From JAGNRR01 sp965230665 (GTDB lineage Bacteria > Bacteroidota > Bacteroidia > Chitinophagales > Chitinophagaceae): 64,000 bases of DNA. The stretch covers positions 3,162,001 to 3,226,000 of the forward strand of contig CBDDLM010000004.1 in NCBI GenBank assembly GCA_965230665.1, in the 5' to 3' direction. The notes under the pieces are model-generated. The model was not told the DNA's origin. It worked only from the letters and a program-made list of their open reading frames with translations, and searched no databases. Numbering within the stretch: position 1 is the stretch's first letter; every line of letters starts with the position of its first letter. The position numbers and the translations under genes were made by a program. This document shows positions 24,362 to 33,707 of the stretch, in pieces.

Positions 24362-27298
24362 ATGAGATTTCTAATTACGATTTTGTTGAGTGTGTGTTTG
24401 TCACACTCCGTTACAGCATACTGGCAACAAAAAGTAGATCATAAAATTCAGGTACGCCTTGATGATGAGCATCATATCCTAAGAGGTTATCAAGAAATGG
24501 TTTATACCAATAACTCACCGGATACATTGGAGTATATTTTTATGCATTTATACCCCAATGCATATAAGCATGATCACACAGCTTTTGCTAAACAGAAAGT
24601 GGCTAATGGAGATACGAAGTTCTATTTTAGTGATAAGTATGAAAAAGGTTTTATAGATAGTTTATCCTTTAGCGCCGATAATTTACCATTAAACTACAGT
24701 AAGTATAATGAGCATGAGGATATTATATTTCTTGAATTGGTAGAGCCTCTGTTGCCCGGAAAATCTATTACAATAGAAACACCTTTTCGGGTTGTAATCC
24801 CTAAAACGTTTTCACGACTTGGGCATGTAGGACAGTCTTATCAGATAACACAATGGTACCCTAAACCAGCCGTGTACGATGCTTCTGGTTGGCATATGAT
24901 GCCTTACCTAGATCAAGGAGAGTTCTTTTATGAATATGGAGATTATGATGTATCCATTACGCTGCCTAAAGAATATGTTGTGGCTTCAACAGGAAATAAG
25001 AAGGTAAATCAAAATGTTGAGATTGGAGGGAGGCGAAATAAAAATCAGACCTTGCGTTGCATTCAAAGTGGGATACATGATTTTGCATGGTTCGCAGATA
25101 AAACATTTAAAGTAAAGAAAGAAGAGTTTCAATTACCTTCAGGAAGAGCTTGCACAGCTTATGCCTATTATACACCTGCGAATGAAAGTAAGTATATCAA
25201 TAGTACCAAAGTTTTGGCTAAAACAGTAAAATATTTATCAGAGGAAGTAGGAGAATATCCTTATGACCAAATAAGTATAGTTGATGGACCTTTATATGCA
25301 GGTGGTGGGATGGAGTATCCGAACATTGCTATTATAGGTACATTACCCGATGAGTCTACTGTGAATATTGTAACAGTTCATGAGGCTGGGCACAATTGGT
25401 TTCAAGGAATTTTGGGTTCTAATGAACGAATTCATCCTTGGTTGGATGAGGGAATTAACTCTTTTTATGAGGCAAAAATTGTAGATCAATTAAAGCAGGA
25501 TAGTATACCTATTGCTGCAAGTGGAGGGAATAGTATTATTTACGTTTTAAATGGGCATGTACGACATGATCAACCAATAGAATTAGCTGCTACCGAATAT
25601 ACAAACGAAAACTATGGTGGAGTGGTTTATGCCAAGGCTGCTAAAGGTATGGCCTATTTAGAGGACTATATAGGAGCACAAAGTTTTAAGCAGGGGATGA
25701 AGGCGTATTTTAAAACATGGAAACAAAAACATCCTACCCCAAGCAGTCTAAGAGCTGCTTTGGAAAAGAATTCAAATCAAGATATTAGTTGGTTTTTTAA
25801 TGATTTTATAAAACGTGAGAGACCATTAGATTACGTCATAAAATCTGTGCGTACACAAGGGGCTAATACAGTTGTGCGCGTAAAGGATAAATTTGGGTCA
25901 TCTTACCCTGTACCCGTTTTTGCGATGCAAGGAGATTCTGTATTACAAAAAAGCTATACGGTGAATGGAGAAGCTTATTTGAATACGTACGCATCGAACG
26001 TTCATTATAAAATTGATCAAGCTGGCGTGGTGCCTGAGATAAACAAAGCAAATAATCGCTATAAGTTAAAAGGGATGTTTAAACGACAGGCGCTTAAGTT
26101 AGGTATCGGAACAAGTTTACTAAAGCCAGGAGCAAATAAGGCCTATGTATTACCTGCTATTGCGTATAACCACTATGATAGAACTATGGTTGGACTTGTT
26201 TTGCATAACCTTGCTCTACCCAATAAGCAGTTCCAATTTGCCTTAGCACCTTTATATAGCTTTAAATCGCAACAGTTAAATGGAACAGGAGTTGTCGGTT
26301 ATAGTTTTTATCCGCGAAGTAGTTTTTATAGAATTACAGCTTCTATTCAAGGAAGTACATTTAGTGCAGATTCTACAAGCCGTAATTTGACCAAATCTAT
26401 TTACCCAAGATGGTATAAGATAAACCCTCGTTTGAAGTTTGAATTGCCAAAACCTTCTTTGCGAAGCCCTATTAAACGAATATTATCATTTAATTATTTT
26501 CATGTGGCCACTCAAGGTTTTGGATTTAACCTAGACCCAATAGATAGTCTCTTTAAAGCCAATATAGGTGATTATAAAATGCGAGATATTTTTAGAGTAA
26601 ACTACACCCATAGTAACAACAGAACATTTAATCCGTTTGGGTACAATATCCAGTACGAAATGACAAAGGATATTAGTAAAATAAGCGCCGAAGGGAATAT
26701 TAAGATTGATTATTTTATGCCCAAGAAGGCTTTTTATATTAGAGTATTTGCAGGGAAATTCTTTTATCTGAACAATGAGACTTCATTTTTTGATGTTGTG
26801 CCATACTTTCTTAATACTACACCAACTGCTGTAAATGATTATGCCTACGAGAACACTTTTATAGGTAGAAACGAACAATCTGGCTATCAAAGCCAACAGG
26901 TAATGGATAAAGAAGGTGGTTTTGTAACAAGAACAACTTTTTTGTCTAATCCTCTAGGTCAAACCGATGACTGGCTGGTATCTATTAACTTACGCAGTGA
27001 TATTCCTTTAAAGTATAAATTCCTTCCACAAGTTTTTTTCAATGTAGCCTCTTTTGCTAATGCAGGACAAGCAAACCCAAGCGGCAACAAAACCTTGTTC
27101 GAAGGAGGCCTTCAATTCAATATCATTAAGGATATTGTTAAAATCAATGTTCCTTTGGTGCTTAGCAAAGATTTTAAGGATTATACAGAGTCTATTTATA
27201 CTAAGAATCGATTCGCACGCCAAATTTCTTTTTCTCTGTCCACTAATAAGATTGACTTTTTAAGAACACAGGAAAGTTTGACGAATGTTGTATTTTAA
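24362..27298 (+). CDS. M1-family metallopeptidase fused to a C-terminal outer-membrane barrel-like domain
   Basis: This 978-residue protein has a signal peptide (about 1-19), an M1 N-terminal sandwich (30-230), and a gluzincin peptidase domain. The zinc site is H340-E341-A-G-H344, with Glu363 19 residues later in WLDEG and the substrate-binding GGMEYPN before it. All catalytic ligands are intact. From about 580 to the end, the sequence changes to repeated amphipathic strand patterns (QFQFALAPLYSF, VVGYSFYPRSSFYRI, ILSFNYFHVATQGFGF, LVSINLRSDIPLKYKFLPQV) and terminates in Phe (TNVVF), like an outer-membrane barrel. This suggests a peptidase tethered in the outer membrane. It starts 2 nt after the sugar-transferase stop. 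Confidence 0.85.
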   Translation: MRFLITILLSVCLSHSVTAYWQQKVDHKIQVRLDDEHHILRGYQEMVYTNNSPDTLEYIFMHLYPNAYKHDHTAFAKQKVANGDTKFYFSDKYEKGFIDSLSFSADNLPLNYSKYNEHEDIIFLELVEPLLPGKSITIETPFRVVIPKTFSRLGHVGQSYQITQWYPKPAVYDASGWHMMPYLDQGEFFYEYGDYDVSITLPKEYVVASTGNKKVNQNVEIGGRRNKNQTLRCIQSGIHDFAWFADKTFKVKKEEFQLPSGRACTAYAYYTPANESKYINSTKVLAKTVKYLSEEVGEYPYDQISIVDGPLYAGGGMEYPNIAIIGTLPDESTVNIVTVHEAGHNWFQGILGSNERIHPWLDEGINSFYEAKIVDQLKQDSIPIAASGGNSIIYVLNGHVRHDQPIELAATEYTNENYGGVVYAKAAKGMAYLEDYIGAQSFKQGMKAYFKTWKQKHPTPSSLRAALEKNSNQDISWFFNDFIKRERPLDYVIKSVRTQGANTVVRVKDKFGSSYPVPVFAMQGDSVLQKSYTVNGEAYLNTYASNVHYKIDQAGVVPEINKANNRYKLKGMFKRQALKLGIGTSLLKPGANKAYVLPAIAYNHYDRTMVGLVLHNLALPNKQFQFALAPLYSFKSQQLNGTGVVGYSFYPRSSFYRITASIQGSTFSADSTSRNLTKSIYPRWYKINPRLKFELPKPSLRSPIKRILSFNYFHVATQGFGFNLDPIDSLFKANIGDYKMRDIFRVNYTHSNNRTFNPFGYNIQYEMTKDISKISAEGNIKIDYFMPKKAFYIRVFAGKFFYLNNETSFFDVVPYFLNTTPTAVNDYAYENTFIGRNEQSGYQSQQVMDKEGGFVTRTTFLSNPLGQTDDWLVSINLRSDIPLKYKFLPQVFFNVASFANAGQANPSGNKTLFEGGLQFNIIKDIVKINVPLVLSKDFKDYTESIYTKNRFARQISFSLSTNKIDFLRTQESLTNVVF

Positions 27299-27541
27299 TT
27301 AGACACGGTACGGGAAGCGTTTGATGAGCGATATTAGAGAGACAAACGCCCAAATACCTTCAAGGATTATGAAAGGTACATAATGGATTAAAATTGATGC
27401 AAGGCAAGCTAAACCCGCTCCGAATAAATTAAGTAGAATAAAGACTAAGCTTTTATTTGACACCCTATTGGATGTGTTAAGAACATATGCTAACAGTATG
27501 AATAATACTCCCGTCGCCCCTATACAGTCTATTAAGGTCAT
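27299..27541 (-). CDS. Small membrane protein, CBU_0592 family
   Basis: This 80-residue protein is almost entirely hydrophobic, with about three transmembrane helices (IGATGVLFILLAYVLNTS, SLVFILLNLFGAGLACLASIL, VPFIILEGIWAFVSLISLI). The LLAYVLNTS, LNLFGAG and LEGIWA positions match the CBU_0592 family pattern. Function is unknown. Its stop codon abuts the stop of the convergent M1 peptidase gene with no gap, so no terminator fits between them. Confidence 0.75.
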   Translation of the reverse strand: MTLIDCIGATGVLFILLAYVLNTSNRVSNKSLVFILLNLFGAGLACLASILIHYVPFIILEGIWAFVSLISLIKRFPYRV

Positions 27542-27652
27542 TTTTTGTTTTAGGAATTTTATGCTCCCTATGTAGCTAAGTTAAGGAATGTAGGTCGTCT
27601 ATCATTTGTAAAAAATAAACCTTTTAAAGTAATCAAACTCATCAAAGCTTAT

Positions 27653-27660
27653 CATCTTTG
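27653..27660 (+). promoter_or_regulatory. -7-like element (CATCTTTG) 5 nt before the mnmA GTG
   Basis: It is one mismatch from TAnnTTTG. The position, 5 nt before the start, matches the near-leaderless pattern seen elsewhere in the window. Confidence 0.4.
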
Positions 27661-27665
27661 CATTT

Positions 27666-28763
27666 GTGAGTACAAAGGGTAAAGTTTTAGTAGCCATGAG
27701 TGGCGGAATTGATAGTACTGTGGCTGCATTAATGTTGCAAGAGCAAGGCTACGAGGTTATCGGTATTACGATGAAAACATGGGACTATGCTACAGTAAAT
27801 GCAAACGGTAAGGAAACAGGGTGTTGTAATGTAGATAGTTTTAATGACGCGCGTAAAGCAGCTGTAGAACATGGGTTTCCGCATTATATCTTAGATATCC
27901 GGAATGAGTTCGGAGATGCAGTTATTGAAAATTTTATTGATGAGTATATGGCGGGGCGTACACCAAATCCTTGTGTTATGTGTAACACACATATTAAGTG
28001 GCAAGCACTTCTAAAGCGAGCAGATGCCCTAGGTTGTGAATTTATAGCAACAGGACATTACGCTAAGGTTCGAGAGGAGAATGGACGATATGTGATCAGT
28101 AAAGGTCTTGATGATAATAAAGATCAGTCCTATGTACTTTGGGGACTAACACAAGAATGCCTAAGTAGAAGCATATTTCCGTTGGGTGGATTTCATAAAC
28201 CTGCAATTCGTCAAATGGCTATTGATTACGGCTATCCTGAGTTAGCCAAGAAAAGTGAGAGTTATGAAATTTGTTTCGTACCAGACAATAACTATCGTAA
28301 TTTTTTGAAAAAAAATGTTGTTGATCTAGAACGAAAAGTAGCTGGAGGAAACTTTGTACTCAAAGATGGTACGGTTGTTGGTCAACATAAGGGGTATCCG
28401 TTTTATACCATAGGTCAAAGGAAAGGATTGGAGCTTGCGTTTGGACACCCAATGTATGTAACAGATATCGATGCGGAAACCAATACGGTTATGTTAGGAG
28501 AAGATGGTGATTTAAACCGAATGCGTATGGAGGTAGGGCAGATGAATTACATTAAATATGCAAAGTTTGATCAGGATATGGAATCTAAAGTAAAAATTAG
28601 ATATAAGGATGCAGGTGAAATGGCCTTAGTGAATGAAATAGAAAATGGAGTGGATGTCGTATTTCACCATAACGTTAAAGGGGTTGCTCCTGGGCAATCC
28701 GCAGTGTTTTACGAAGGAGACGACGTAATAGCCGGAGGTATCATCACAAAGTCATATTTATAA
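27666..28763 (+). CDS. mnmA: tRNA-uridine 2-sulfurtransferase
   Basis: This 365-residue protein starts at GTG. It carries the PP-loop SGGIDS (12-17), Cys103 in NPCVMCN and Cys203 in YEICFVPD, the pair that forms the persulfide intermediate. TGHYA, DQSYVLWGL and IGQRKGL are also conserved in MnmA. It installs the 2-thio group on U34 of Glu, Gln and Lys tRNAs, taking sulfur from a relay. The N-terminal loop has an insertion (WDYATVNANGKETGCCN) compared with E. coli, as in other Bacteroidota. It stands at the head of a plus-strand group with a lipoprotein and a subtilase. Confidence 0.95.
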   Translation: MSTKGKVLVAMSGGIDSTVAALMLQEQGYEVIGITMKTWDYATVNANGKETGCCNVDSFNDARKAAVEHGFPHYILDIRNEFGDAVIENFIDEYMAGRTPNPCVMCNTHIKWQALLKRADALGCEFIATGHYAKVREENGRYVISKGLDDNKDQSYVLWGLTQECLSRSIFPLGGFHKPAIRQMAIDYGYPELAKKSESYEICFVPDNNYRNFLKKNVVDLERKVAGGNFVLKDGTVVGQHKGYPFYTIGQRKGLELAFGHPMYVTDIDAETNTVMLGEDGDLNRMRMEVGQMNYIKYAKFDQDMESKVKIRYKDAGEMALVNEIENGVDVVFHHNVKGVAPGQSAVFYEGDDVIAGGIITKSYL

Positions 28764-28814
28764 TAAACCATCAAGAATTACGTTAGGAATCAGTAATTTT
28801 AAACTTTACGGGAT

Positions 28815-29546
28815 ATGAAAAATACATTTGGGGTAGTCATTTTGTTGGGTAGTATTCTTTTTTGGGGAGCTTGTAATAAGCAAACCATACAACCAACTCC
28901 CACGGATTTAGGGTTTGAGTTCCAACCTCTGGATAAAGGACACTTTATTGTATATGATGTTGATTCTGTTATTTATAATGACTTTGACAAGACAATAGAT
29001 ACATTTTCCTATGAAATAAAAGATGAGATAGGAGATGCCTTCACTGATGATGAGGGAAGAACATCGCATTATGTTCATCGATATCAACGTAAGAGTAGTA
29101 ATGACCCATGGGATATTTTGCACGTTTTTTATCTAACGCAAGATGTTTATCGATTGGAATGGAAAGAGAATAATTTACGATTTATAAAAATGATTTATCC
29201 AGTAAAATTGAACAAGAAGTGGAAGGGGAATTCTTATATGCCAACTCAAACCAATACTGAATTGAGTTGGCTCGATGACTGGGATTATCGGTATACGGAT
29301 TTACTTGTTCCATTTAATACGGGACGTAGATCTTATAAAAATTGCCATATTATAGATCAGGCTGATTATATCGAAGGAGATCCACAAAATGCAAATGCAT
29401 TTAGTGCCCGAACATATTCTCAAGAAGTATTTGCAGAGGATGTCGGTATGGTTTATAGAGAAGTGACTCGTTGGGAATACCAGCCCAGTACTACACAATT
29501 TAGAAAAGGTTTTACGACTTTCTTTAGAGCTAAAGCAAACAATTAA
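28815..29546 (+). CDS. Lipoprotein of unknown function
   Basis: This 243-residue protein has a lipobox WGACN (lipidated Cys20) and a beta-rich body: FQPLDKGHFIVYDVDSVIYN, FSYEIKDEIGDAF, RSYKNCHIIDQADYIEGDP, VFAEDVGMVYREVTRWEYQP. The pattern of a short initial strand followed by long beta hairpins is common in surface lipoproteins of this phylum, but no family or catalytic motif is recognised. It lies between mnmA and a T9SS subtilase, 11 nt before the latter, and is probably cotranscribed with it. Confidence 0.75.
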   Translation: MKNTFGVVILLGSILFWGACNKQTIQPTPTDLGFEFQPLDKGHFIVYDVDSVIYNDFDKTIDTFSYEIKDEIGDAFTDDEGRTSHYVHRYQRKSSNDPWDILHVFYLTQDVYRLEWKENNLRFIKMIYPVKLNKKWKGNSYMPTQTNTELSWLDDWDYRYTDLLVPFNTGRRSYKNCHIIDQADYIEGDPQNANAFSARTYSQEVFAEDVGMVYREVTRWEYQPSTTQFRKGFTTFFRAKANN

Positions 29547-29557
29547 AACAGATTCAG

Positions 29558-31225
29558 ATGAAAAGAGTATTATTCATTGTATCCTTATTTTTCCTAGCGC
29601 AAAGCGTTACAGCACAGACTGGATATGCTTTTCGAGTAAAACTTTGTGACAAAAATGGTGGGCTTACCATAGCGGATTCTTTACAATTTTTATCTCAGAA
29701 AAGTTTAGACAGAAGATCGCGTCAGGGCATTACTTTAGACACTACCGATTTGCCCGTTGTACAAATGTATGTAGACTCCGTAATGCGTGTTGCCAATGCA
29801 GTTAAATTGCATAATCGCTCTAAATGGTTTAATCAAATTGTAGTCATTACATATGATTCGAGTAAAATAAGTGATGTGCTAAATATACCTTTTGTCTGCG
29901 GAGCTAAACTTGTAGCGGAATATCTAAATTATACACCTAAGACGGAGGTAAATCCTGATGCACTTAGTGCGAGAAAGTTTCCTACGGTGGAGCCTATAAC
30001 GAATAAAACAACTGGCGATCCTTCCTATTATGGCATTACGTATCAACAGATCAATATGTTGAAAGCCGACTGTTTACATGACCTTGGTTTCAGAGGTGAA
30101 GGAATGACTGTGGCAGTACTTGATGCAGGTTTTAATCATTCTGACACGCATACGCAGTTTGATAGCCTTAGAAATAGTGGGCGGTTCTTGGGGACCTATA
30201 ATTTTGTCAAGGATACTACCGATATTCTTACAGTATCAAATGATCATGGAACAAACGTAATGAGTATTATCATATCAGAAGATTCAGGTTCATATGTGGG
30301 GATTGCTCCCAAGGTGAATATGTACGCTCTTATGACAGAGGATATTTTTACCGAACAGCCAATAGAAGAGGATAATTGGTTAAGTGCCGCCGAATGGGCC
30401 GACAGCGCCGGGGTTGATATAATAAATGGGTCTTTGGGGTATAATGAGTTCTATGCACCACACCAAAGCTATACTTATTCTGCAGACTTTGATGGTAATA
30501 CAACATTAATAGCGCGTGCTGCGAATATGGCTGTAAGCAAAGGGATTTTTACTTGTGTTGCTCAAGGTAATACTGGTGCACAAACTTGGCATTATATGTT
30601 GACACCTGCTGATGCCGATAGTGCCTATTCTGTGGGAAGCGTTGATGGTTCTGGTGCATGGAGCCAGAGTGGTTATGGACCCAATGCAGATGGACAAATT
30701 AAACCCAATGGGGTTGCATTAGGAAAATCAACTGCACTTATTGGAGGTAATGGCTTGCCCGGAGTATCCAACGGTTCTTCTTTTGCAAGTCCATTAATAG
30801 CTGGAGCAGTGGCCTGTTTATGGCAAGCATTTCCTGAAAAAACGGAGTCACAAATAAGACATCTGGTTATGCAAGTAAGTGATCGATATACGACTCCTAA
30901 TAATACAAATGGTTATGGCATGCCTAACTTTTGTATGGCGTATAATCTTACATTAGGAACAGATGATTTTGAAAACGAATCTCAGTCTACCTTCAAGGTA
31001 TACCCAAATCCAAACAATGGATCCTTTTCAATAAGAGTTAAACAGTCTGCAATCCCCTATGGCTTTGAAATGTATGATGTTAACGGAAAAGTGATTGGAA
31101 AACTCTCAAACATTAATAATCTGATCTACAGAAACGAGCAATTAACCAACTTACCCGCTGGTACATACTTTATTAAGATACGATCAAAGAAGGGGGTAGA
31201 ACAAACTGTTATTACGAAACAATAA
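29558..31225 (+). CDS. Secreted S8 (subtilisin-like) serine peptidase with T9SS C-terminal domain
   Basis: This 555-residue protein has a signal peptide (1-19) and a prodomain to about 170. The S8 catalytic triad is complete: Asp189 (AVLDAGF), His230 (NDHGTNVMS) and Ser408 (NGSSFASPLIAG). The oxyanion-hole Asn is probably in CVAQGNTG. A T9SS type A sorting domain occupies about 480-555 (YPNPNNGSFSI, FEMYDVNGKVIG, LPAGTYFIKI). It is a surface or secreted protease. Together with the C25 peptidase it shows this strain exports several proteases through T9SS. It ends 20 nt before the convergent kmo gene. Confidence 0.93.
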   Translation: MKRVLFIVSLFFLAQSVTAQTGYAFRVKLCDKNGGLTIADSLQFLSQKSLDRRSRQGITLDTTDLPVVQMYVDSVMRVANAVKLHNRSKWFNQIVVITYDSSKISDVLNIPFVCGAKLVAEYLNYTPKTEVNPDALSARKFPTVEPITNKTTGDPSYYGITYQQINMLKADCLHDLGFRGEGMTVAVLDAGFNHSDTHTQFDSLRNSGRFLGTYNFVKDTTDILTVSNDHGTNVMSIIISEDSGSYVGIAPKVNMYALMTEDIFTEQPIEEDNWLSAAEWADSAGVDIINGSLGYNEFYAPHQSYTYSADFDGNTTLIARAANMAVSKGIFTCVAQGNTGAQTWHYMLTPADADSAYSVGSVDGSGAWSQSGYGPNADGQIKPNGVALGKSTALIGGNGLPGVSNGSSFASPLIAGAVACLWQAFPEKTESQIRHLVMQVSDRYTTPNNTNGYGMPNFCMAYNLTLGTDDFENESQSTFKVYPNPNNGSFSIRVKQSAIPYGFEMYDVNGKVIGKLSNINNLIYRNEQLTNLPAGTYFIKIRSKKGVEQTVITKQ

Positions 31226-31245
31226 AACGAAGTCAAAGTAAAATT

Positions 31246-32604
31246 TTAGGCAATTTGTTGTTGATATTCATCAAGTAGTGTTTCCAGTTTGGATAATGCA
31301 GCTGGTGATAGAGGGATGTCACTAAACGTCTCCATTTTCAATATTTTTTCCATCAATACATCTTGTGCTTTTTGTCTTTTCCATGCAATGGCATAGTCAT
31401 TATTAGTGAAAGAAACTTGCTCGTATACGCTATTGAATTTTTCTGGGAATAAACGTCCGATTTCTTTCTCTAGTTTCTTTCTTCTTAAGAATTCAGGTTT
31501 GGCAACATGATCGCTCATTTCATAGAAATTGCGAATAGCTAAGTCTGCAATTGCCTGACCATTTTCAACACGTAGTTCATTATAACGTTTTAAAATAGAA
31601 GACCAGTCATCATGATTTGGGTCTTCATCAATCATTTCTATTAAAATACGCGCATCTTCAAAAGCAGCATTCATTCCCTGACCGTAAAAAGGTACTACGG
31701 CATGCGCCGCATCTCCAATAATCAGGCTTTTATCTTTATAAATCCAGGGTGAGCTTTTTACCGTGACCAAAGAAGAAGTAGGATTATCGAAATAGTCATG
31801 TAATAAATCTGGCATTCTATCCATAACGTCAGGGAAATACTCCTTAAAAAACTCCTTAACATCATCCTTTGTTCTTACTGTGTCAAAAGATGGAGTGCCT
31901 TCAAAAGGGAAAAATAAAGTACAGGTGAAGCTTCCGTCCATATTAGGCAAGGCAATCACCATAAATTGACCTCGGGGCCATATATGCAAGGCATTTTTAT
32001 TGATTTGATGGGTCCCATCCTGAGTAGGAGGGATGTGTAATTCCTTATAGCCATGGTTAACATATAATTGTTGGTAGTTATACCGATCTGTTTTGGTATA
32101 GGCCGTTCTCAGAGCCGAAAATGCACCATCTGCTCCGATCAGTAATTCCGCGGTATGATACTCGGTTCCTTTTTCTGTTTCAAATGTTATTTTGTTTGTT
32201 TCTACATCTACATCAACACACTTATGGCCAAAGTGAAAAACAGTTCCCGCTTCTTCGGCTAAGTCCATCATCTGTACGTTTAATTCACCTCGGCTAATAG
32301 AATAGATGGCTTCATTATTTTTGCCATAGGCTTGAAAGTTCGTTTCACCATTATGTTGATGAATCTCTCTACCATGCATTGGGATAGCTATTTGATCAAA
32401 GCGTTCTCGAATACCTGCCGTTTCCAGCGCCGACCAACCACGTGTACTCATGGCAAGGTTGATTGACTTGCCTGCACTGAGTTTCTGTTTACGCATATCT
32501 CCACGACGTTCGAATACTTGTACTTGATACCCTCTTTTTTCGAGCATATATGCTAGTAGTGAGCCTACAAGACCTGCTCCTAAAATTGTAATGTTCTTTT
32601 TCAT
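31246..32604 (-). CDS. kmo: Kynurenine 3-monooxygenase
   Basis: This 452-residue FAD enzyme has the dinucleotide fingerprint GAGLVGSLLAYML and ERRGD at the end of strand 2. LSAGKSINLAMSTRGW is specific to kynurenine monooxygenases. LIGADGAFSALR and the second FAD motif IGDAAHAVVPFYGQGMNAAFED follow. A C-terminal helix and the residues binding the kynurenine carboxylate are likely present. It hydroxylates kynurenine to 3-hydroxykynurenine using NADPH in tryptophan degradation or de novo NAD synthesis. No other kynurenine-pathway gene is near. It is the downstream partner of a polyprenyl synthase (14-nt gap). Confidence 0.94.
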   Translation of the reverse strand: MKKNITILGAGLVGSLLAYMLEKRGYQVQVFERRGDMRKQKLSAGKSINLAMSTRGWSALETAGIRERFDQIAIPMHGREIHQHNGETNFQAYGKNNEAIYSISRGELNVQMMDLAEEAGTVFHFGHKCVDVDVETNKITFETEKGTEYHTAELLIGADGAFSALRTAYTKTDRYNYQQLYVNHGYKELHIPPTQDGTHQINKNALHIWPRGQFMVIALPNMDGSFTCTLFFPFEGTPSFDTVRTKDDVKEFFKEYFPDVMDRMPDLLHDYFDNPTSSLVTVKSSPWIYKDKSLIIGDAAHAVVPFYGQGMNAAFEDARILIEMIDEDPNHDDWSSILKRYNELRVENGQAIADLAIRNFYEMSDHVAKPEFLRRKKLEKEIGRLFPEKFNSVYEQVSFTNNDYAIAWKRQKAQDVLMEKILKMETFSDIPLSPAALSKLETLLDEYQQQIA

Positions 32605-32618
32605 TTCGAATTATAAAT

Positions 32619-33581
32619 TTAATATTCCCTTTCTACGGTATAATTGATCAAGTCGATAAAATGTTTTTTAGCTTCGGAATCTTTAACGGCACTTAGAAGA
32701 TCTAGAGCTTCATCCCTATGTTGTAACATGGCCTCATGAGCGTATTGAATCCCTTGATGTTTTTTTACAGTATCTACAATATAGGAAATCTTTTCTCTGT
32801 TTTTATTTTCATTTTTGAAAATACGTTTAATATTTTTTGCTGTGCTACGATCACAGTTTTGCAAAGTATAAATTAGTGGTAAGGTCATTTTCTTCTCTTT
32901 GATATCGTTACCTGTGGGTTTACCTATTTTTTTACTACCATAATCGAATAGATCGTCCTTGATTTGGAAGGCGATGCCCATTTTTTGGCCTACTTTTTCC
33001 ATGAGAACGGCTTCTTCGAGTTTCCTATTAGCAGAAAAAGCTCCAGCTGAGCAGGCACTAGCCAAAAGAGATGCAGTTTTTCTACTGATAATGTCATAAT
33101 ATACTGTTTCGGTGATATCAAGTTTTCTCGCTTTTTCTATTTGGATGAGCTCTCCTTCACTCATTTGGCTAACTGCATTAGAAAGAATTTCAAGAACTTC
33201 AAAATCTTTATTCTGAATAGAGAGTAGAAGCCCCTTCGATAAAAGGTAGTCTCCAACAAGAACTGCAATTTTATTCTTCCAGAGCGCATTAATAGAAAAC
33301 ATGCCACGACGTTTGTTTGCATCATCCACAACGTCATCATGTACTAAGGTAGCGGTATGTAAAAGTTCAATTAAAGAAGCGGCTCTGTAAGATGTTTCAT
33401 TGATCTCGCCAAAAAGCTTTGCGCTCAGTAAAACAAGCATAGGACGTACTCTTTTTCCCTTACTTTTGACAATGTATTTCATTATTTTGTCTAGTAAGGG
33501 AACTTTGCTCTGTACAGCACTGTTGAAATTTGATTCAAATCTCTGTAAATCAGTACTTAAGAACCTCTTTATGTTATCCAT
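32619..33581 (-). CDS. Polyprenyl diphosphate synthase (octaprenyl-type)
   Basis: This 320-residue trans-prenyltransferase has the first Asp-rich motif DDVVD (82-86) and the second DDLFD (209-213), with GKRVRP near the N-terminus and GKPTGND. It elongates isoprenoid chains, probably for the menaquinone side chain. Chain length cannot be read with certainty, but the small residues before the first motif (ELLHTATLVHDD) are as in medium/long-chain synthases. The start ATG is 8 nt after a palindrome that overlaps a possible -7 element (CAATATTA). It is followed by kmo. Confidence 0.92.
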   Translation of the reverse strand: MDNIKRFLSTDLQRFESNFNSAVQSKVPLLDKIMKYIVKSKGKRVRPMLVLLSAKLFGEINETSYRAASLIELLHTATLVHDDVVDDANKRRGMFSINALWKNKIAVLVGDYLLSKGLLLSIQNKDFEVLEILSNAVSQMSEGELIQIEKARKLDITETVYYDIISRKTASLLASACSAGAFSANRKLEEAVLMEKVGQKMGIAFQIKDDLFDYGSKKIGKPTGNDIKEKKMTLPLIYTLQNCDRSTAKNIKRIFKNENKNREKISYIVDTVKKHQGIQYAHEAMLQHRDEALDLLSAVKDSEAKKHFIDLINYTVEREY

Positions 33582-33589
33582 ACGTTATG

Positions 33590-33612
33590 CAATATTACTT
33601 TAAGTAATATTG
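33590..33612. promoter_or_regulatory. 23-nt palindrome, candidate operator
   Basis: CAATATTACTT and AAGTAATATTG are exact inverted repeats around one central T (33601). It lies in the divergent gap 8 nt from the polyprenyl synthase start and about 46 nt upstream of the OmpA-family gene's -7 element. It could bind a dimeric regulator or form a hairpin in RNA. It has no U-run in the right place to be a terminator. Confidence 0.4.
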
Positions 33613-33657
33613 TTAAAAAAAAATAGCTTTTATGCTAAAAAAAGAAAAACTTGCTTC

Positions 33658-33665
33658 TATATTTG
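33658..33665 (+). promoter_or_regulatory. -7 promoter element (TATATTTG) for the OmpA-family gene
   Basis: An exact TAnnTTTG is followed by a normal leader of about 35-40 nt to the ATG at 33708. Confidence 0.6.
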
Positions 33666-33707
33666 TCGCTTAAACAGAAATTTATAACCTAAACTCTTAT
33701 TTGTATT

